A stretch of 64,000 nucleotides of DNA, taken from the NCBI RefSeq assembly GCF_016698665.1, contig NZ_CP068046.1:2294001-2358000 (forward strand), given 5' to 3'. The stretch comes from Devosia rhizoryzae. GTDB lineage: Bacteria > Pseudomonadota > Alphaproteobacteria > Rhizobiales > Devosiaceae. This document shows positions 8,156 to 17,400 of this stretch, in pieces. A model generated the notes under the pieces. It was not told where the DNA came from. It did no database searches and was given only the letters and a program-made list of their open reading frames with translations. Each line of letters starts with the position of its first letter. The first letter of the stretch is position 1. The position numbers and the translations under genes were made by a program.

Positions 8156-9553
8156 TCAGCAGACGGTCACATTGGCGGCCAAGCCGGCAAGGCTGGTTTC
8201 CTTGTAGCGCTCGCTCATGTCCCGGCCCGTCTGGCGCATGGTTTCGACGCAGGCATCGAGCGAGACGATGTGAGCGCCATCGCTGTTCAAGGCCAAGGAA
8301 GCCGCCGTCACCGCTTTGACGGCGCCAAAGCCGTTGCGCTCGATGCAGGGGATCTGCACCAGCCCCGCCACCGGATCGCAGGTCATGCCCAGATGATGCT
8401 CCAGGGCGATCTCGGCGGCATTTTCCACCTGCGCAGGCGTGCCGCCCATAACGGCGCATAGCCCCGCCGCGGCCATGGCGGAGGCGGCTCCAACCTCCCC
8501 CTGGCAGCCCACTTCGGCGCCGGAGATGGAGGCATTGTGCTTGATGATGCCGCCGATCGCCGCGGCCGTAAGGAGAAAATCGTGCACCTCCTTGCGCCCC
8601 GCTCCGGATACGAATTCGAGCACATATTTCAGCACGGCCGGTACCACGCCCGCGGCACCATTGGTGGGTGCGGTCACGACCCTTCCACCGGCGGCATTCT
8701 CCTCGTTCACCGCCATGGCGAAGGCGCAAAGCCAGTCATTGCCGCTCAGTGGCCCCGCCAGGTTCTGCCGCGATGACTTGCTCAATTGCCGAAAGAGCCC
8801 CGGCGCGCGCCGCTTGACGCCAAGCCCGCCCGGCATGATGCCGCATTCGTCGAGACCGCGTGCCATGCAATCGGACATGGCCGACCAGATGGCATCCATG
8901 CGTCGATTGAGGTCGTCCCGGCTCCGAAACACTTCTTCATTCGCCCGCTTCATCTCTGCGATCGAGAGGCCGGAGGCGTCCGCCATATCGAGCATGCTCT
9001 TGCCGTGGTGAAAGGGGAACGGCACATTGGCGGGATCGGCCTTCGGCGCGGCTCCCATGGCGCGCATCTCGTCCTCGCTCAAGACAAAGCCGCCGCCGAT
9101 CGAAAAATAGGTCTGCCGGTAGACAGCCTGCCCAGCATTGTCGAAGGCGGCAAACCGCATGCCGTTGGGATGCTGGCTGAGCGGCGTCTTGCGGTCAAAG
9201 ACCAGATCGATCGATGGCCGGAACCGATAGGCGGGGTGACCCTCGGGCCGCACCATGCCCTCGCTTTCGACTTGGGCGATCGTCTTGTCCATGATGTCGG
9301 GGTCGATCGTATCGGGACGATAGCCACTCAGACCGAGAATGACCGCCCTGCCCGTGCCGTGCCCGACGCCGGTAAAGGCCAGCGAGCCATGAAGCGACGC
9401 GCTCAGTGCCACCGGCTTGGCGCCCGCCGCACGAGGCCGATCGAGGCGCAAGAGTTCATCGAGAAACCGCGCTGCCGCGCTCATTGGTCCCATCGTGTGC
9501 GAGCTCGATGGCCCGACGCCGATCTTGAAGATGTCGAAGATGGACAAGAACAT
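8156..9553 (-). CDS. sdaA: L-serine ammonia-lyase (single-chain, iron-sulfur type)
   Basis: Deaminates L-serine to pyruvate and ammonia in the cytoplasm; 465 residues, the usual size of the fused alpha/beta bacterial enzyme. It begins FDIFKIGVGPSSSHTMGPM, the family hallmark, and has the cysteine-containing motifs expected for the 4Fe-4S cluster, including DECGIMPGGLGVKRRAPG and CDPVAGLVQIPCIERN. The chain ends in a cysteine (ANVTVC), as in the enterobacterial enzymes whose C-terminal cysteine plugs the active site. It is monocistronic, with LacI-regulon genes beyond its 5' end. Confidence 0.95.
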   Translation of the reverse strand: MFLSIFDIFKIGVGPSSSHTMGPMSAAARFLDELLRLDRPRAAGAKPVALSASLHGSLAFTGVGHGTGRAVILGLSGYRPDTIDPDIMDKTIAQVESEGMVRPEGHPAYRFRPSIDLVFDRKTPLSQHPNGMRFAAFDNAGQAVYRQTYFSIGGGFVLSEDEMRAMGAAPKADPANVPFPFHHGKSMLDMADASGLSIAEMKRANEEVFRSRDDLNRRMDAIWSAMSDCMARGLDECGIMPGGLGVKRRAPGLFRQLSKSSRQNLAGPLSGNDWLCAFAMAVNEENAAGGRVVTAPTNGAAGVVPAVLKYVLEFVSGAGRKEVHDFLLTAAAIGGIIKHNASISGAEVGCQGEVGAASAMAAAGLCAVMGGTPAQVENAAEIALEHHLGMTCDPVAGLVQIPCIERNGFGAVKAVTAASLALNSDGAHIVSLDACVETMRQTGRDMSERYKETSLAGLAANVTVC

Positions 9554-9600
9554 GGTTGAGCGACCCGGTCTTCCTTTGCTCCGACGCTATTCTTTGCCGC

Positions 9601-10554
9601 TCAGTCTTGCGACAAGATTTGCAGCCAAGTGGCAACTTCGTCGAACAAGACCCATTCGCGCCTTATGCCATAGGGTCCGAGTTCTGCATGCGCCGCCCCC
9701 ATGACATAGATCGGCTTGCCCGTCGGCGGCCCGAAATAGCCATGGCCCTCATGCGCTCCCTCCAGTGCGAAGAACAGCGCTGCACGAGGTGCCTGGCCCG
9801 GGTCGGCGCGGCCGATACATTGGTGGATGGTGAAGTGCGCCGAAGGAAAGCTCGAGCGCAACGCCAGCCAGAACTGCTCGGCAAAAGACCGGCCATGGCC
9901 TGAACTGCCGCCCGGATAATGCGCCTCCACCGCGCGATCATAGCGGCTGCCGATCACGTCGAAATGGGCGTCCATGATCTCGGTCAGGGTTTCGGCGTAG
10001 CGCTTGCCGAAAGCATCGTCATTGCCGCCGCGTGCCGCCGGGCCGGGTCGATCCATGGCCGAAACGAAAGGTTTTGGCTTTTCGCCGCGATCAAGTTTCG
10101 ATTGGGCAAAGTCTCTCGGCGCCTGCCCCGTCTGGCGCACGATGGCGCCGGTGTCGCGGATCAGCCATTCGTCGTCGATCTTGTTGTCGATGGCGTGGCA
10201 ATTGGCGATGGCGCGATAGGTAAGGCTCTTGCCGGAGGCTTTCCCAAAGACGCCGTCGCCGAGATGGGTCGCGGTGGACAGAATGCGGTGCGACGACAGC
10301 ATTCCCGTTTCGGGCGTGCCGGACCAGATCACATCCTCGCCCAGCAGCACGCGGTCGGGGAATTCCGAAAGGGTCTGCATGGTCGCGGCGATCACGCCGG
10401 CATTGCCGGTGGAAATTCCCTGCGGCGTGCGAACGACGATGTCCTCGCTGTAATATTGCTGCAGGCTGCCGATGCGGCGCTGCTCCCAGATTTCCTCGGT
10501 GATCTTGAGGATGTAATCGGGAAAGTCTGCAAAGCGCGGCTCGAAGCCCTTCAT
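9601..10554 (-). CDS. SnoaL-like (NTF2-fold) protein, two tandem domains
   Basis: 317-residue protein of the SnoaL/ester cyclase-like group. Two alpha+beta barrel repeats are recognisable: residues about 12-155 (EIWEQRRIGSLQQYYSEDIVVRTP..., ending in DEWLIRDTGAIVRQ) and about 185-315 (EIMDAHFDVIGSRYDRAVEAHYPGG..., ending EWVLFDEVATWLQIL). Its ATG overlaps the stop of the LacI gene (ATGA), so it is co-transcribed with the repressor. A similar two-domain protein lies at 12994, inside the same repressor's apparent regulon. The reaction is unknown; sugar or polyketide isomerase-like chemistry is only a guess from the fold. Confidence 0.7.
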   Translation of the reverse strand: MKGFEPRFADFPDYILKITEEIWEQRRIGSLQQYYSEDIVVRTPQGISTGNAGVIAATMQTLSEFPDRVLLGEDVIWSGTPETGMLSSHRILSTATHLGDGVFGKASGKSLTYRAIANCHAIDNKIDDEWLIRDTGAIVRQTGQAPRDFAQSKLDRGEKPKPFVSAMDRPGPAARGGNDDAFGKRYAETLTEIMDAHFDVIGSRYDRAVEAHYPGGSSGHGRSFAEQFWLALRSSFPSAHFTIHQCIGRADPGQAPRAALFFALEGAHEGHGYFGPPTGKPIYVMGAAHAELGPYGIRREWVLFDEVATWLQILSQD

Positions 10555-11573
10555 GTGTCGGCCTTTTCGAAAGCGCCCGTCGACGATCGGGCAACAAGGG
10601 TGTTGGGCACAACGATGCTGGTCGTGACCTCGGTCTGCTCTTCGATCATTTCGAGCAGCATGGAGACTGCGCGGCTCACCATCTTGCCGGTCGCCTGGCG
10701 AACCGTGCTGAGGTCGTATGAAGGCCAGGCCGACATGGCGATGTCGCCAAAGCCGATGACCGAGACGTCGTGCGGCACGTGCAGGCCCAGCTTGTGGCGC
10801 AGCACATCCATGGCCGCAAAGGCCATGAAGTCATTGGCGACAAAGACGGCGCTAGGACGGTCGGGCGTGTCGAACATGGCGAGCGCGGCTTTTTCGGCAT
10901 CTTCACGCATGAAGTTGCCGACGCCGCGCGCCGCAAGCTCGATGCCCTGCTTGCCCAGTTCTTCCCGAAAGCCGCTCTCGCGGTCGCGCTGGGTCGAGGC
11001 GTCTTCCCAGCCGGCGATATAGCCGATGCAGCGGTGACCAAGGGACAGGAGGTGCCGTGCCGCCAGCCGTCCACCGCGCAGGTTGTCCGAAGTGACCGAG
11101 GGAAAGGTGCCGTGGTCCTCGACACGGTTGAAAAGAAGGATCGGCACGCCCGCCTCGGTGCAACGTTCCGCAAGCTGCGACGACATCACGACCGAGGCGA
11201 CGATCAGGCCGTCGACCCGGTAGCGCAAAAGATCCTCGACGACGGACTCGATGGCCGACGCCGTCTTGGGCAGGACGAAGACGAGGACGCGATAGTTCTC
11301 GGCCTGGAAGGCCAGGGAAATCTGTTCCAGCACCTCGGCATAGTACTGATTGTAGAGATAGGGCACGATCAGGCCGATCATCCGTGTCCTGCCAAGGCTT
11401 AGGGAGCGCGCCAGAAGATTGGGGCTGTAACCCAGTTCCTCGGCAGCGCGGGTGACCTTGTCCGCCAGCATGGGCGACACCGATCGGCCCGGATTGAACA
11501 CCCGCGACACAGCCGCTTTACTGACGCCGGCATGGGCGGCGACCTGAGCTGCGGTCACCTTGTAATTTGCCAT
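10551..11573 (-). CDS. LacI family transcriptional repressor
   Basis: 340 residues. The N-terminal helix-turn-helix (VTAAQVAAHAGVSKAAVSRVFN, about 6-27) and hinge helix (AAEELGYSPNLLARSL) are canonical, followed by a periplasmic-binding-protein-like sensor domain (IGLIVPYLYNQYYAEVLEQI onward). Three 14-bp palindromes of the type this family binds lie at 12931, 12985 and 14042, upstream of the binding protein and the SnoaL-like gene, so it is very likely the local regulator of that sugar system. It overlaps the downstream SnoaL-like gene by 4 bases. The effector is unknown, presumably a sugar or derivative. Confidence 0.92.
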   Translation of the reverse strand: MANYKVTAAQVAAHAGVSKAAVSRVFNPGRSVSPMLADKVTRAAEELGYSPNLLARSLSLGRTRMIGLIVPYLYNQYYAEVLEQISLAFQAENYRVLVFVLPKTASAIESVVEDLLRYRVDGLIVASVVMSSQLAERCTEAGVPILLFNRVEDHGTFPSVTSDNLRGGRLAARHLLSLGHRCIGYIAGWEDASTQRDRESGFREELGKQGIELAARGVGNFMREDAEKAALAMFDTPDRPSAVFVANDFMAFAAMDVLRHKLGLHVPHDVSVIGFGDIAMSAWPSYDLSTVRQATGKMVSRAVSMLLEMIEEQTEVTTSIVVPNTLVARSSTGAFEKADT

Positions 11574-11663
11574 AGTGGCGCTCCTGACCGACTAAAATGC
11601 CGGCACTCCGCAATGAATGTCGCGTCCGCCCCGACTCTAGGGCGAACGCCGATGATCGAAGAA

Positions 11664-12893
11664 TTATTGCAGATAACCGGCCTGTCGTGCAGCGGCTGTA
11701 TAGGCGGCTTCCGCATCGGCCAGCGCTTCTTCCGCGCTTTTGCTGCCCTGGAAAAATTGCGGCAGTTCGGCACCGAGCGCGGTGTGCAAAAGGCTCATCT
11801 GCGGCAGCATGGGATAGGCGACGGCGCCGGCATTGGCTGAAGCCTTGGTGCCGATCGAGGCGTCTGTCTCCGTCGCGCCGGGAATGAGCCAGGTCGCCGC
11901 TTCCGCATTGGCATTGGCCATGTCGGCCGAGAGTGCGTGCATCATGGCGCGGAACGACGCCTCGGCATCTTCGTCCGAGACATTCTTGGCAATGGTGAAG
12001 CCGTCCCAGAACAGGGTCGTTGCCGGCGCCGTGCCGCCCGCCGTGGGTGCCGCCGCAAGGCGCGTGTTTTCGACCAGGCCCTCTGCTGCGCCAGTGTCAT
12101 TGAGGATGCCCGCGGCGCGCGAGCCCCATAGCACCATCATCGCCGTCCTGCCCGCTTCCCAGTCCGCCTGCACCGTATTGGCATCGGTCGAAAGGTATTC
12201 GGGGATCATGAAGGGTGTCAGCGCCTTGAGCTGTTCGAGCGCCGCGACACCGGTCTCGTTGTTCACCGAGGCCGTTGCCGAGCCGCTGTCGAACAGGCCG
12301 CCGCCCATGCCCAGATACATGTTAATGAATTCCTGGCCCAGGTCGTAACCAGCGCCGAACGTGCCGGCCCACTGGATTTCGGATAGGCCGGCATCCTTGA
12401 TCGCCTGCGCCGCTGCGACAACTTCCTCATAGGACGTCGGCGGCTCGACACCCGCTTCCTCGAGCAGATCGGCGCGGTAATAAAGGTGCTGGGCATTGGC
12501 CATGAAGGCCACGGCCATGATGTTTCCATCGATGGTGATCAGCTGGCTCGGATCGAGATCTTGCCCATATTGCTCGACCAGGTCATTGAGCGGGCGCACG
12601 AGCCCTTCGTTGAGCAGTGGCACGATTGAGCCATTGGCGACGATGGCTACGCTATATTCGGCCGGATTGGTGGTCAGCGCTGGCACTTGAAGGTTCTTGT
12701 GTTCGGTCGTCGCATTGGCGGTGACGGTGACGCTGTCACTGGCGCATTCGGCGGCTGCCGCTTCCACTGCCCGAAGCGCCGGAAAATCGTTCGAGAGGAT
12801 GCGAACGAAACCGCTTTCGATCCCGCACTCCGCAAAGGCTTGGCCGGTGAGGCAAAGGCTAAACCCTACCAGAGCAAACATCTTCAGGCGCAT
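11664..12893 (-). CDS. ABC transporter substrate-binding protein (sugar type)
   Basis: 409-residue periplasmic solute-binding protein of the extracellular family 1 type. A signal peptide (MRLKMFALVGFSLCLTGQAFA, about 1-21) is cleaved before ECGIESG. The body has the typical features: TTEHKNLQVPALTTNPAEYSV, LYYRADLLEEAGVEPPTSYEEVVAAAQ and MYLGMGGGLFDS. The ATG at 12893 has a strong GGAGGGATAAA RBS; an upstream GTG/ATG option would remove it. No permease or ATPase lies next to it, so it must use membrane components encoded elsewhere. Two LacI operators precede it. Confidence 0.88.
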   Translation of the reverse strand: MRLKMFALVGFSLCLTGQAFAECGIESGFVRILSNDFPALRAVEAAAAECASDSVTVTANATTEHKNLQVPALTTNPAEYSVAIVANGSIVPLLNEGLVRPLNDLVEQYGQDLDPSQLITIDGNIMAVAFMANAQHLYYRADLLEEAGVEPPTSYEEVVAAAQAIKDAGLSEIQWAGTFGAGYDLGQEFINMYLGMGGGLFDSGSATASVNNETGVAALEQLKALTPFMIPEYLSTDANTVQADWEAGRTAMMVLWGSRAAGILNDTGAAEGLVENTRLAAAPTAGGTAPATTLFWDGFTIAKNVSDEDAEASFRAMMHALSADMANANAEAATWLIPGATETDASIGTKASANAGAVAYPMLPQMSLLHTALGAELPQFFQGSKSAEEALADAEAAYTAAARQAGYLQ

Positions 12894-12930
12894 TTTATCC
12901 CTCCAAGGATCACACGGCCCCAACCCATCT

Positions 12931-12944
12931 TGAAACCGGTTTCA
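12931..12944. promoter_or_regulatory. LacI-type operator, perfect palindrome
   Basis: TGAAACCGGTTTCA, a perfect 14-bp palindrome with a central CG as preferred by LacI/PurR-type repressors. It lies 38 bases upstream of the substrate-binding-protein start. Confidence 0.8.
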
Positions 12945-12984
12945 AAAGGCTAGGCGAAACGACTTGCATCGCGCAAGCAAATTG

Positions 12985-12998
12985 TGAAACCGGTTACA
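12985..12998. promoter_or_regulatory. LacI-type operator, one mismatch
   Basis: TGAAACCGGTTACA, the same site with one base different in the right arm, centred 54 bp (about five helical turns) from the site at 12931. It overlaps the stop codon of the upstream SnoaL-like gene. The pair could support repression by looping across the binding-protein promoter. Confidence 0.7.
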
Positions 12999-14031
12999 AG
13001 GTCCGGGAAGGCCGCATGGACGTCTCGCGCCCGAGAATGTCGAGCCCCTGCATGTTGAGGAAATGTAGGATGTCGATGAAGATCCAGTTCTCCCGGAGCT
13101 TGTCGCCATCGCGCCGGTAAATATCGACCACGCGCATGTCGGCAGTCGAAAGGCCGTTGGCCGGCAGGCCGAGATAACCGCCGGTCGGCGTCAGCGTGAG
13201 ATTGGGCCAGCCGAAAAAGCCGCCGTAATTGCCTTCGGCAAGTTTGGCAATGTGGCCGTTGAAGGTGCGGTTTGCCAAGTTCTGGCGGAACGGGCGCTGG
13301 TGCTGTTCGATATAGCGGTCGATCGTATAGGTGGCGCCGATCCCGTCCGGCCCCCACCAGATCATGTCGTCGTGCCAACAGCGCGCCAGCTCCTCTTGCG
13401 GCGTTGCATCCCGCGGCGCCGCTAGCTCAGGCGTATTGGAATTGGCCGCGATGTCGCCGATCATGCGGTTGATCAGCGCCAGCGTCGCTGCGCCTTCGGT
13501 CTCCGGAACCGAGCCGAACTGCAGGCCATCATGGGTCGCTGGACCCGGCTGCACCAGATGCGCGCCGGTTTGCGGCGGTAGCGGCCGCAGCCCTGCCTGG
13601 TGCATCAGGTGCAACAGATCGCAGAAGAATGCGGTCTCCTGTATCTGGCCATTCTCGACGCGGTTGAACTCCGCATAGCGCAGCATGACGATCTTGTTGG
13701 TCGGCGGAATGCCGAGGAACGGCTGGTCGAACAGCGCCATCAGGTGACCCATCGACACAGTCCAGACAGACTGAAAACCATCAATCTGGTTGCGCCCGGC
13801 AAAGAAGATGTCCTGTCGCCGCTGCACATGGGTCATCGCGGAGAGAAACGGAATCCAGAACGTCTCGGCGACCGCCGTGGCCCCGCTCTGCTCATGGAAC
13901 GGGTGCATGCCGCGCCATGACCAGTCATCGCTGACATAGTCGCGCAGCACGCTTTCGATCGAAGAAGCCGTTGCCTTGCCTATTGCCGCATAGGCCGAAG
14001 TCACCAGTTTCTTTTCTGCCTGGAAGTCCAT
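12994..14031 (-). CDS. SnoaL-like (NTF2-fold) two-domain protein
   Basis: 345 residues, two NTF2-like repeats (about 1-140 and 170-335; for example VSDDWSWRGMHPFHEQSGA and CWHDDMIWWGPDGIGATY...). It resembles the 317-residue protein at 9601 in size and layout, and the two may be distant paralogues or subunits. The RBS AGGAG sits directly next to a perfect LacI operator at 14042-14055, so the repressor would block initiation close to the start. It is followed by the sugar-binding-protein gene on the same strand. A role in processing the imported sugar is inferred from context. Confidence 0.7.
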   Translation of the reverse strand: MDFQAEKKLVTSAYAAIGKATASSIESVLRDYVSDDWSWRGMHPFHEQSGATAVAETFWIPFLSAMTHVQRRQDIFFAGRNQIDGFQSVWTVSMGHLMALFDQPFLGIPPTNKIVMLRYAEFNRVENGQIQETAFFCDLLHLMHQAGLRPLPPQTGAHLVQPGPATHDGLQFGSVPETEGAATLALINRMIGDIAANSNTPELAAPRDATPQEELARCWHDDMIWWGPDGIGATYTIDRYIEQHQRPFRQNLANRTFNGHIAKLAEGNYGGFFGWPNLTLTPTGGYLGLPANGLSTADMRVVDIYRRDGDKLRENWIFIDILHFLNMQGLDILGRETSMRPSRTL

Positions 14032-14041
14032 TTCGCGCTCC

Positions 14042-14055
14042 TGAAACCGGTTTCA
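14042..14055. promoter_or_regulatory. LacI-type operator, perfect palindrome
   Basis: TGAAACCGGTTTCA, identical to the copy at 12931. It ends immediately before the Shine-Dalgarno of the SnoaL-like gene that starts at 14031. Confidence 0.8.
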
Positions 14056-14196
14056 ATAGATTCGATTTTTAGGGAGCTGGCAAGCGCCTTCGCTCAACGC
14101 CATGGTGATGCAAAAGTCCGCTTACAACTATCAAGCCAATTAGCAGCCTCTTGGCCGAGCAAGCATGATGCTGAGGCTGAGCCTTGCATCGAGACC

Positions 14197-15492
14197 TTAG
14201 GTATCTGCCGGACCCTGGAGCCCCGGCGGCGGCACACCGTCCTTGTCCGGATTTCTTCCTTGGGCGCGGTCGAGCCAACGCATCACGGGGGTAACCGTTA
14301 GCCCATGCATGACCACCGACATGATCACGACAAGGGACAAGATCGTCCACAGTTGATCGGCATTGTCGAACTGACCGTGATTCAGGCCATAGGCGAGATA
14401 ATAAAATGATCCGACGCCGCGGATGCCGAAAAAGGCGATGGTGAGCTTTTCGCTTCGTGTAGCCGGAGCGCCGATCATGCCAATAAGGCCGGTGATCGGT
14501 CGCACGACGAAGAGGATCAGCACAGCCGCCAGGATTTCCGCCCATCCAATCGGCGCGGGCAGACCGGTAATCAGGGAACCACCGAACGCGATAAGCAGAA
14601 CCATCATGGCGATGCGTTCCACCTGTTCGGTGATGTCGTGCATGTCACGCTGGAACTCGTGATTGCGGTGGGCACTCCGCAAGGTGATGGCGGTGACGAA
14701 AACGGCGAAGAACCCGTAGCAGTGGACCAGCTCTGAAACGCCATAGGAGATGAAGGTCGCAGCTATGGCGATTAGACCATCACCGGTTTTCGCCAAAGTA
14801 TCACCGGGCATCTTGAACGTCAGCCAACCAAACAACCGACCAATGAGCCAGCCGCAACCTATGCCGGCGACGATCTCCCAGATGACATTGTAAGTGATCC
14901 ATTCAAGAAACCAGTCCTGCCCCGTGGTTGAAGCAAGGCTGATGGCAATTGCCAAGTGAACGAATGGAAAGGCAAAGCCATCGTTTAAGCCTGCTTCCGA
15001 TGTCAGGGCAAAACGAACCGTGTCCTCACCACCCTCTGTTGGTCCACCCACCTGGACATCGGCAGCGAGCACGGGATCGGTCGGGGCGAGGCTGGCAGCA
15101 AGAAGCAGCGCCGCCACGGCACCAAAGCCAAGAACCCAGTGAGCCACACAAATGATGGCAACGATACTCAGCGGCATCGTCACCAGCAGTAGCCGCCACG
15201 CCATGCCCCAATACTTGAAGGAGAAGACGCGGTCGATCTTGAGGCCCGCACCCATCAGAGCGATGATGACGACGAATTCGGTTAGTCGCTCGGTGACATA
15301 CGGATGAGCACTGGGTGACGGATCAATGCCGGTGTACCGCGTGCCGAAGAGGAGCCCGCCAATAGCGATGCAGACGATCGGCAAGGAGATGGGTAGTCGC
15401 CTGAGGGCAAGCGGCAACCAGGCAACCAAGGCAATGAGGACGCCTGCCCCGGTCAACAGAACGATGTAAGGATCCGGCGACCAGTCGATCAT
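14197..15492 (-). CDS. cation/proton antiporter (CPA1, NhaP-like)
   Basis: 431-residue inner-membrane protein with about 12 hydrophobic segments. CPA1 motifs are visible: SLAPTDPVLAADVQVG in the middle and SEAGLNDGFAFP, which carries the conserved Asn-Asp of the ion-binding site. It probably exchanges Na+ or K+ for H+. The ATG at 15492 has AAAGG about 8 bases upstream and is preferred to an in-frame start at 15516. The C-terminus is a short hydrophilic tail. It stands alone. Confidence 0.9.
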   Translation of the reverse strand: MIDWSPDPYIVLLTGAGVLIALVAWLPLALRRLPISLPIVCIAIGGLLFGTRYTGIDPSPSAHPYVTERLTEFVVIIALMGAGLKIDRVFSFKYWGMAWRLLLVTMPLSIVAIICVAHWVLGFGAVAALLLAASLAPTDPVLAADVQVGGPTEGGEDTVRFALTSEAGLNDGFAFPFVHLAIAISLASTTGQDWFLEWITYNVIWEIVAGIGCGWLIGRLFGWLTFKMPGDTLAKTGDGLIAIAATFISYGVSELVHCYGFFAVFVTAITLRSAHRNHEFQRDMHDITEQVERIAMMVLLIAFGGSLITGLPAPIGWAEILAAVLILFVVRPITGLIGMIGAPATRSEKLTIAFFGIRGVGSFYYLAYGLNHGQFDNADQLWTILSLVVIMSVVMHGLTVTPVMRWLDRAQGRNPDKDGVPPPGLQGPADT

Positions 15493-15746
15493 GTGCGGCC
15501 TTTCTCGGCTCAGCACTTAACGCGTTCCGTCGGTGACACGCTCCACGCGAAGGTTCGATTACCCGGTCGGACCAACGACTACGCTTGCGATGATGCAGCC
15601 CCAATTGAGCTAGGCTACCGCAAGGTTGGTCAGCCGCGGCTTAGTGACCTGCACTGCCATGGGTAACCTTAACTGCTGACCAATGGCGAAGTAACTGCAG
15701 TCGCACCTGTTTCAAACGTGAGCAGCGTGCGCCAGGAGACAATGGC

Positions 15747-15839
15747 ATGAACATTCAGGCGCGGAAGATACGGCGACGGCAGATCATTTGGATGCTGATT
15801 ATTATCGCTCTTCCGCAATCCTTATGCTGCCGAACGTGA
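15747..15839 (+). CDS. possible 30-residue membrane peptide
   Basis: Small ORF beginning MNIQARKIRRRQ with one short hydrophobic stretch (IIWMLIIIALP). An AGGAGA Shine-Dalgarno-like sequence lies about 11 bases upstream of the ATG. Basic N-terminus plus one hydrophobic segment fits a small membrane peptide. No homology is claimed, and it may be spurious. Confidence 0.25.
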   Translation: MNIQARKIRRRQIIWMLIIIALPQSLCCRT

Positions 15840-15935
15840 CCCATTCATTACCCTGACCATGTTAAGAAGTGATCAGCTCGATAACGAGATGGTAACCACA
15901 GCCGGGCACGGTTCAAGCACGAGAACCGCTCAACC

Positions 15936-16094
15936 ATGACCAGCTTGCAGCTTCGAAACACGCAATCCACAATGTATCCGATCATCAAGGAACAGGCAGT
16001 CCATCCTATGTGGGCCGCCGACGAAGACGAACGTCGCGCCGCTTTTATCCGCAGAGCAGCAGAAGGCGCTCGAACGGCCTTGCTGGATAGGTAA
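15936..16094 (+). CDS. hypothetical 52-residue protein
   Basis: Short ORF with a plausible, well-behaved composition: an N-terminal MTSLQLRNTQSTMYPII followed by a charged helix-like C-terminus (WAADEDERRAAFIRRAAEGARTAL quoted in part as DEDERRAAFIRR). The RBS is weak. It lies in the gap between the antiporter and the ORF at 16142. I do not recognise it. Confidence 0.35.
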   Translation: MTSLQLRNTQSTMYPIIKEQAVHPMWAADEDERRAAFIRRAAEGARTALLDR

Positions 16095-16141
16095 ATTCGC
16101 TCCTATGAGCTGCTGGGTCCTTCGTAGTAGTCAGAATTCAT

Positions 16142-16372
16142 ATGCCCACCAAAGACCACATGCTCCAGAGGCATGAAGCGCATGTTGATCGCCTCGAATA
16201 CGAACTTGGTCTGTTTTCCAGCTCAACGTTCTTTACCGACCCACCACATCTGAGAGACGACTTGGCGAAGCATGTCCGCGACGCCCTTACAGGTGAGCGA
16301 GAGATCGTGAACTTGCTCAAGCGGTTGGAGAGCACATCGTCTAGCATTGGTGGACAGGACGAACTGGAATAG
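16142..16372 (+). CDS. hypothetical protein, 76 residues
   Basis: Hydrophilic, acidic/basic mixed composition with helix-like stretches (QRHEAHVDRLEYELG; DDLAKHVRDALTGEREIVNLL). No signal peptide or membrane segment. Preceded only by a weak RBS. The family was not recognised. It overlaps or abuts a small membrane ORF, so the two may be co-expressed. Confidence 0.4.
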   Translation: MPTKDHMLQRHEAHVDRLEYELGLFSSSTFFTDPPHLRDDLAKHVRDALTGEREIVNLLKRLESTSSSIGGQDELE

Positions 16373-16412
16373 TCGACTGACCAACCGCCTATCGGTTTTC
16401 ACGACCAAAGAC

Positions 16413-16580
16413 ATGATCTGGAAGATCGCACTAGCGCTTGTCGGCTGCATTGCCGTCGGTCTCATTTACGAAGAGGTCATCAGCGGCTTGCTTGGCTGGA
16501 TGATCTGCGGCGCCGTTTTGGCCGGCACCTGCTACCCGTTGTTCAAGACGCTGTTTGAGCGCCGCGGAATGAAGTTGTGA
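16413..16580 (+). CDS. hypothetical small membrane protein
   Basis: 55 residues from the ATG at 16413, with two hydrophobic segments (MIWKIALALVGCIAVGLIY and LLGWMICGAVLAGTCY) and a basic C-terminus (FERRGMKL). An in-frame GTG/ATG at 16347 would add 22 residues overlapping the previous ORF. It looks like a two-helix inner-membrane peptide. Function unknown. Confidence 0.4.
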   Translation: MIWKIALALVGCIAVGLIYEEVISGLLGWMICGAVLAGTCYPLFKTLFERRGMKL

Positions 16581-16869
16581 CGCTAAGCCACCAGCTCCAT
16601 CAACTTGCACCAAGCTGGGTTCCAGAGCTCTTCGTCCGCGATGCGGATCACGATGCTTAGTTTGGCAGCTAAGCTGGACCCATGCCCTCAAGACCCTGAT
16701 CGACACGTAGTTCAGCTATGCTGTCCCGACCTCTGCGGGTGACATCCGAGCTCAAAGAAGTCCGCTCTTAGGATGACTGCCTCTGTGCCGAAAGGTTTGA
16801 ATCGGGTCGGCTGGTCTTGCAGCAGCCCCTTTCACGATACGCCCGCTTTGCCACCTCAGACCTGGACCA

Positions 16870-17097
16870 TGCTCGACAGGGGGTCGCTCGAGTGTTCTGC
16901 GATCACCGCTTGCGACCACAGCGGAAGGCGAAGCAAATCCGGGCGTGGCAGAACATGGCTCGCCACCAGCTGGCGTAGGCGAACATCGGGCGGCATCCAT
17001 CACCAGGCCTGCCTCTAATATGCAGCCGCGCTGCAATATAGCGCGAACGCAGGGCGTTAAATACGGCGATGCTCGACAAGGGTGGCAATCGCGACAT
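16870..17097 (-). pseudogene. remnant of a LysR-type regulator (N-terminal part)
   Basis: The minus strand reads MSRLPPLSSIAVFNALRS, which matches the start of GcvA-like LysR regulators, then loses the pattern: the helix-turn-helix is disrupted and LHI is followed by a shifted frame. A further in-pattern fragment (LRQLVASHVLP) appears in another frame near 16930-16960. I read this as a decayed LysR gene. The rest of 16581-17400 holds nothing else I can support. Confidence 0.3.
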
Positions 17098-17400
17098 GAT
17101 CTCGGGCCGATGGAGACTGGGGCCCTTATAAGAAATCGGCAAGCTCACGACAAATCGTATCGAGATGGTGGAAACATCGGGCATGCTCCGCGAGCTTCCT
17201 GAGTGAGAAGTGTCAGCCGCCCCCCGACCAAAATTTTTGTTGCCGCAAAGTGGCAGTCAAAGTTGCGTTCATAAGCAATAGGGGCCTCCGGTGACGTGTG
17301 GTTGAGACATTCCCAAGAGCGAGGTCAGCTTCGTGTCAGCTGGACCGTGGTAACCCGTATGGCTGGCACGCAGAAACGTGGCCGATCTATGAGGTGCTGA

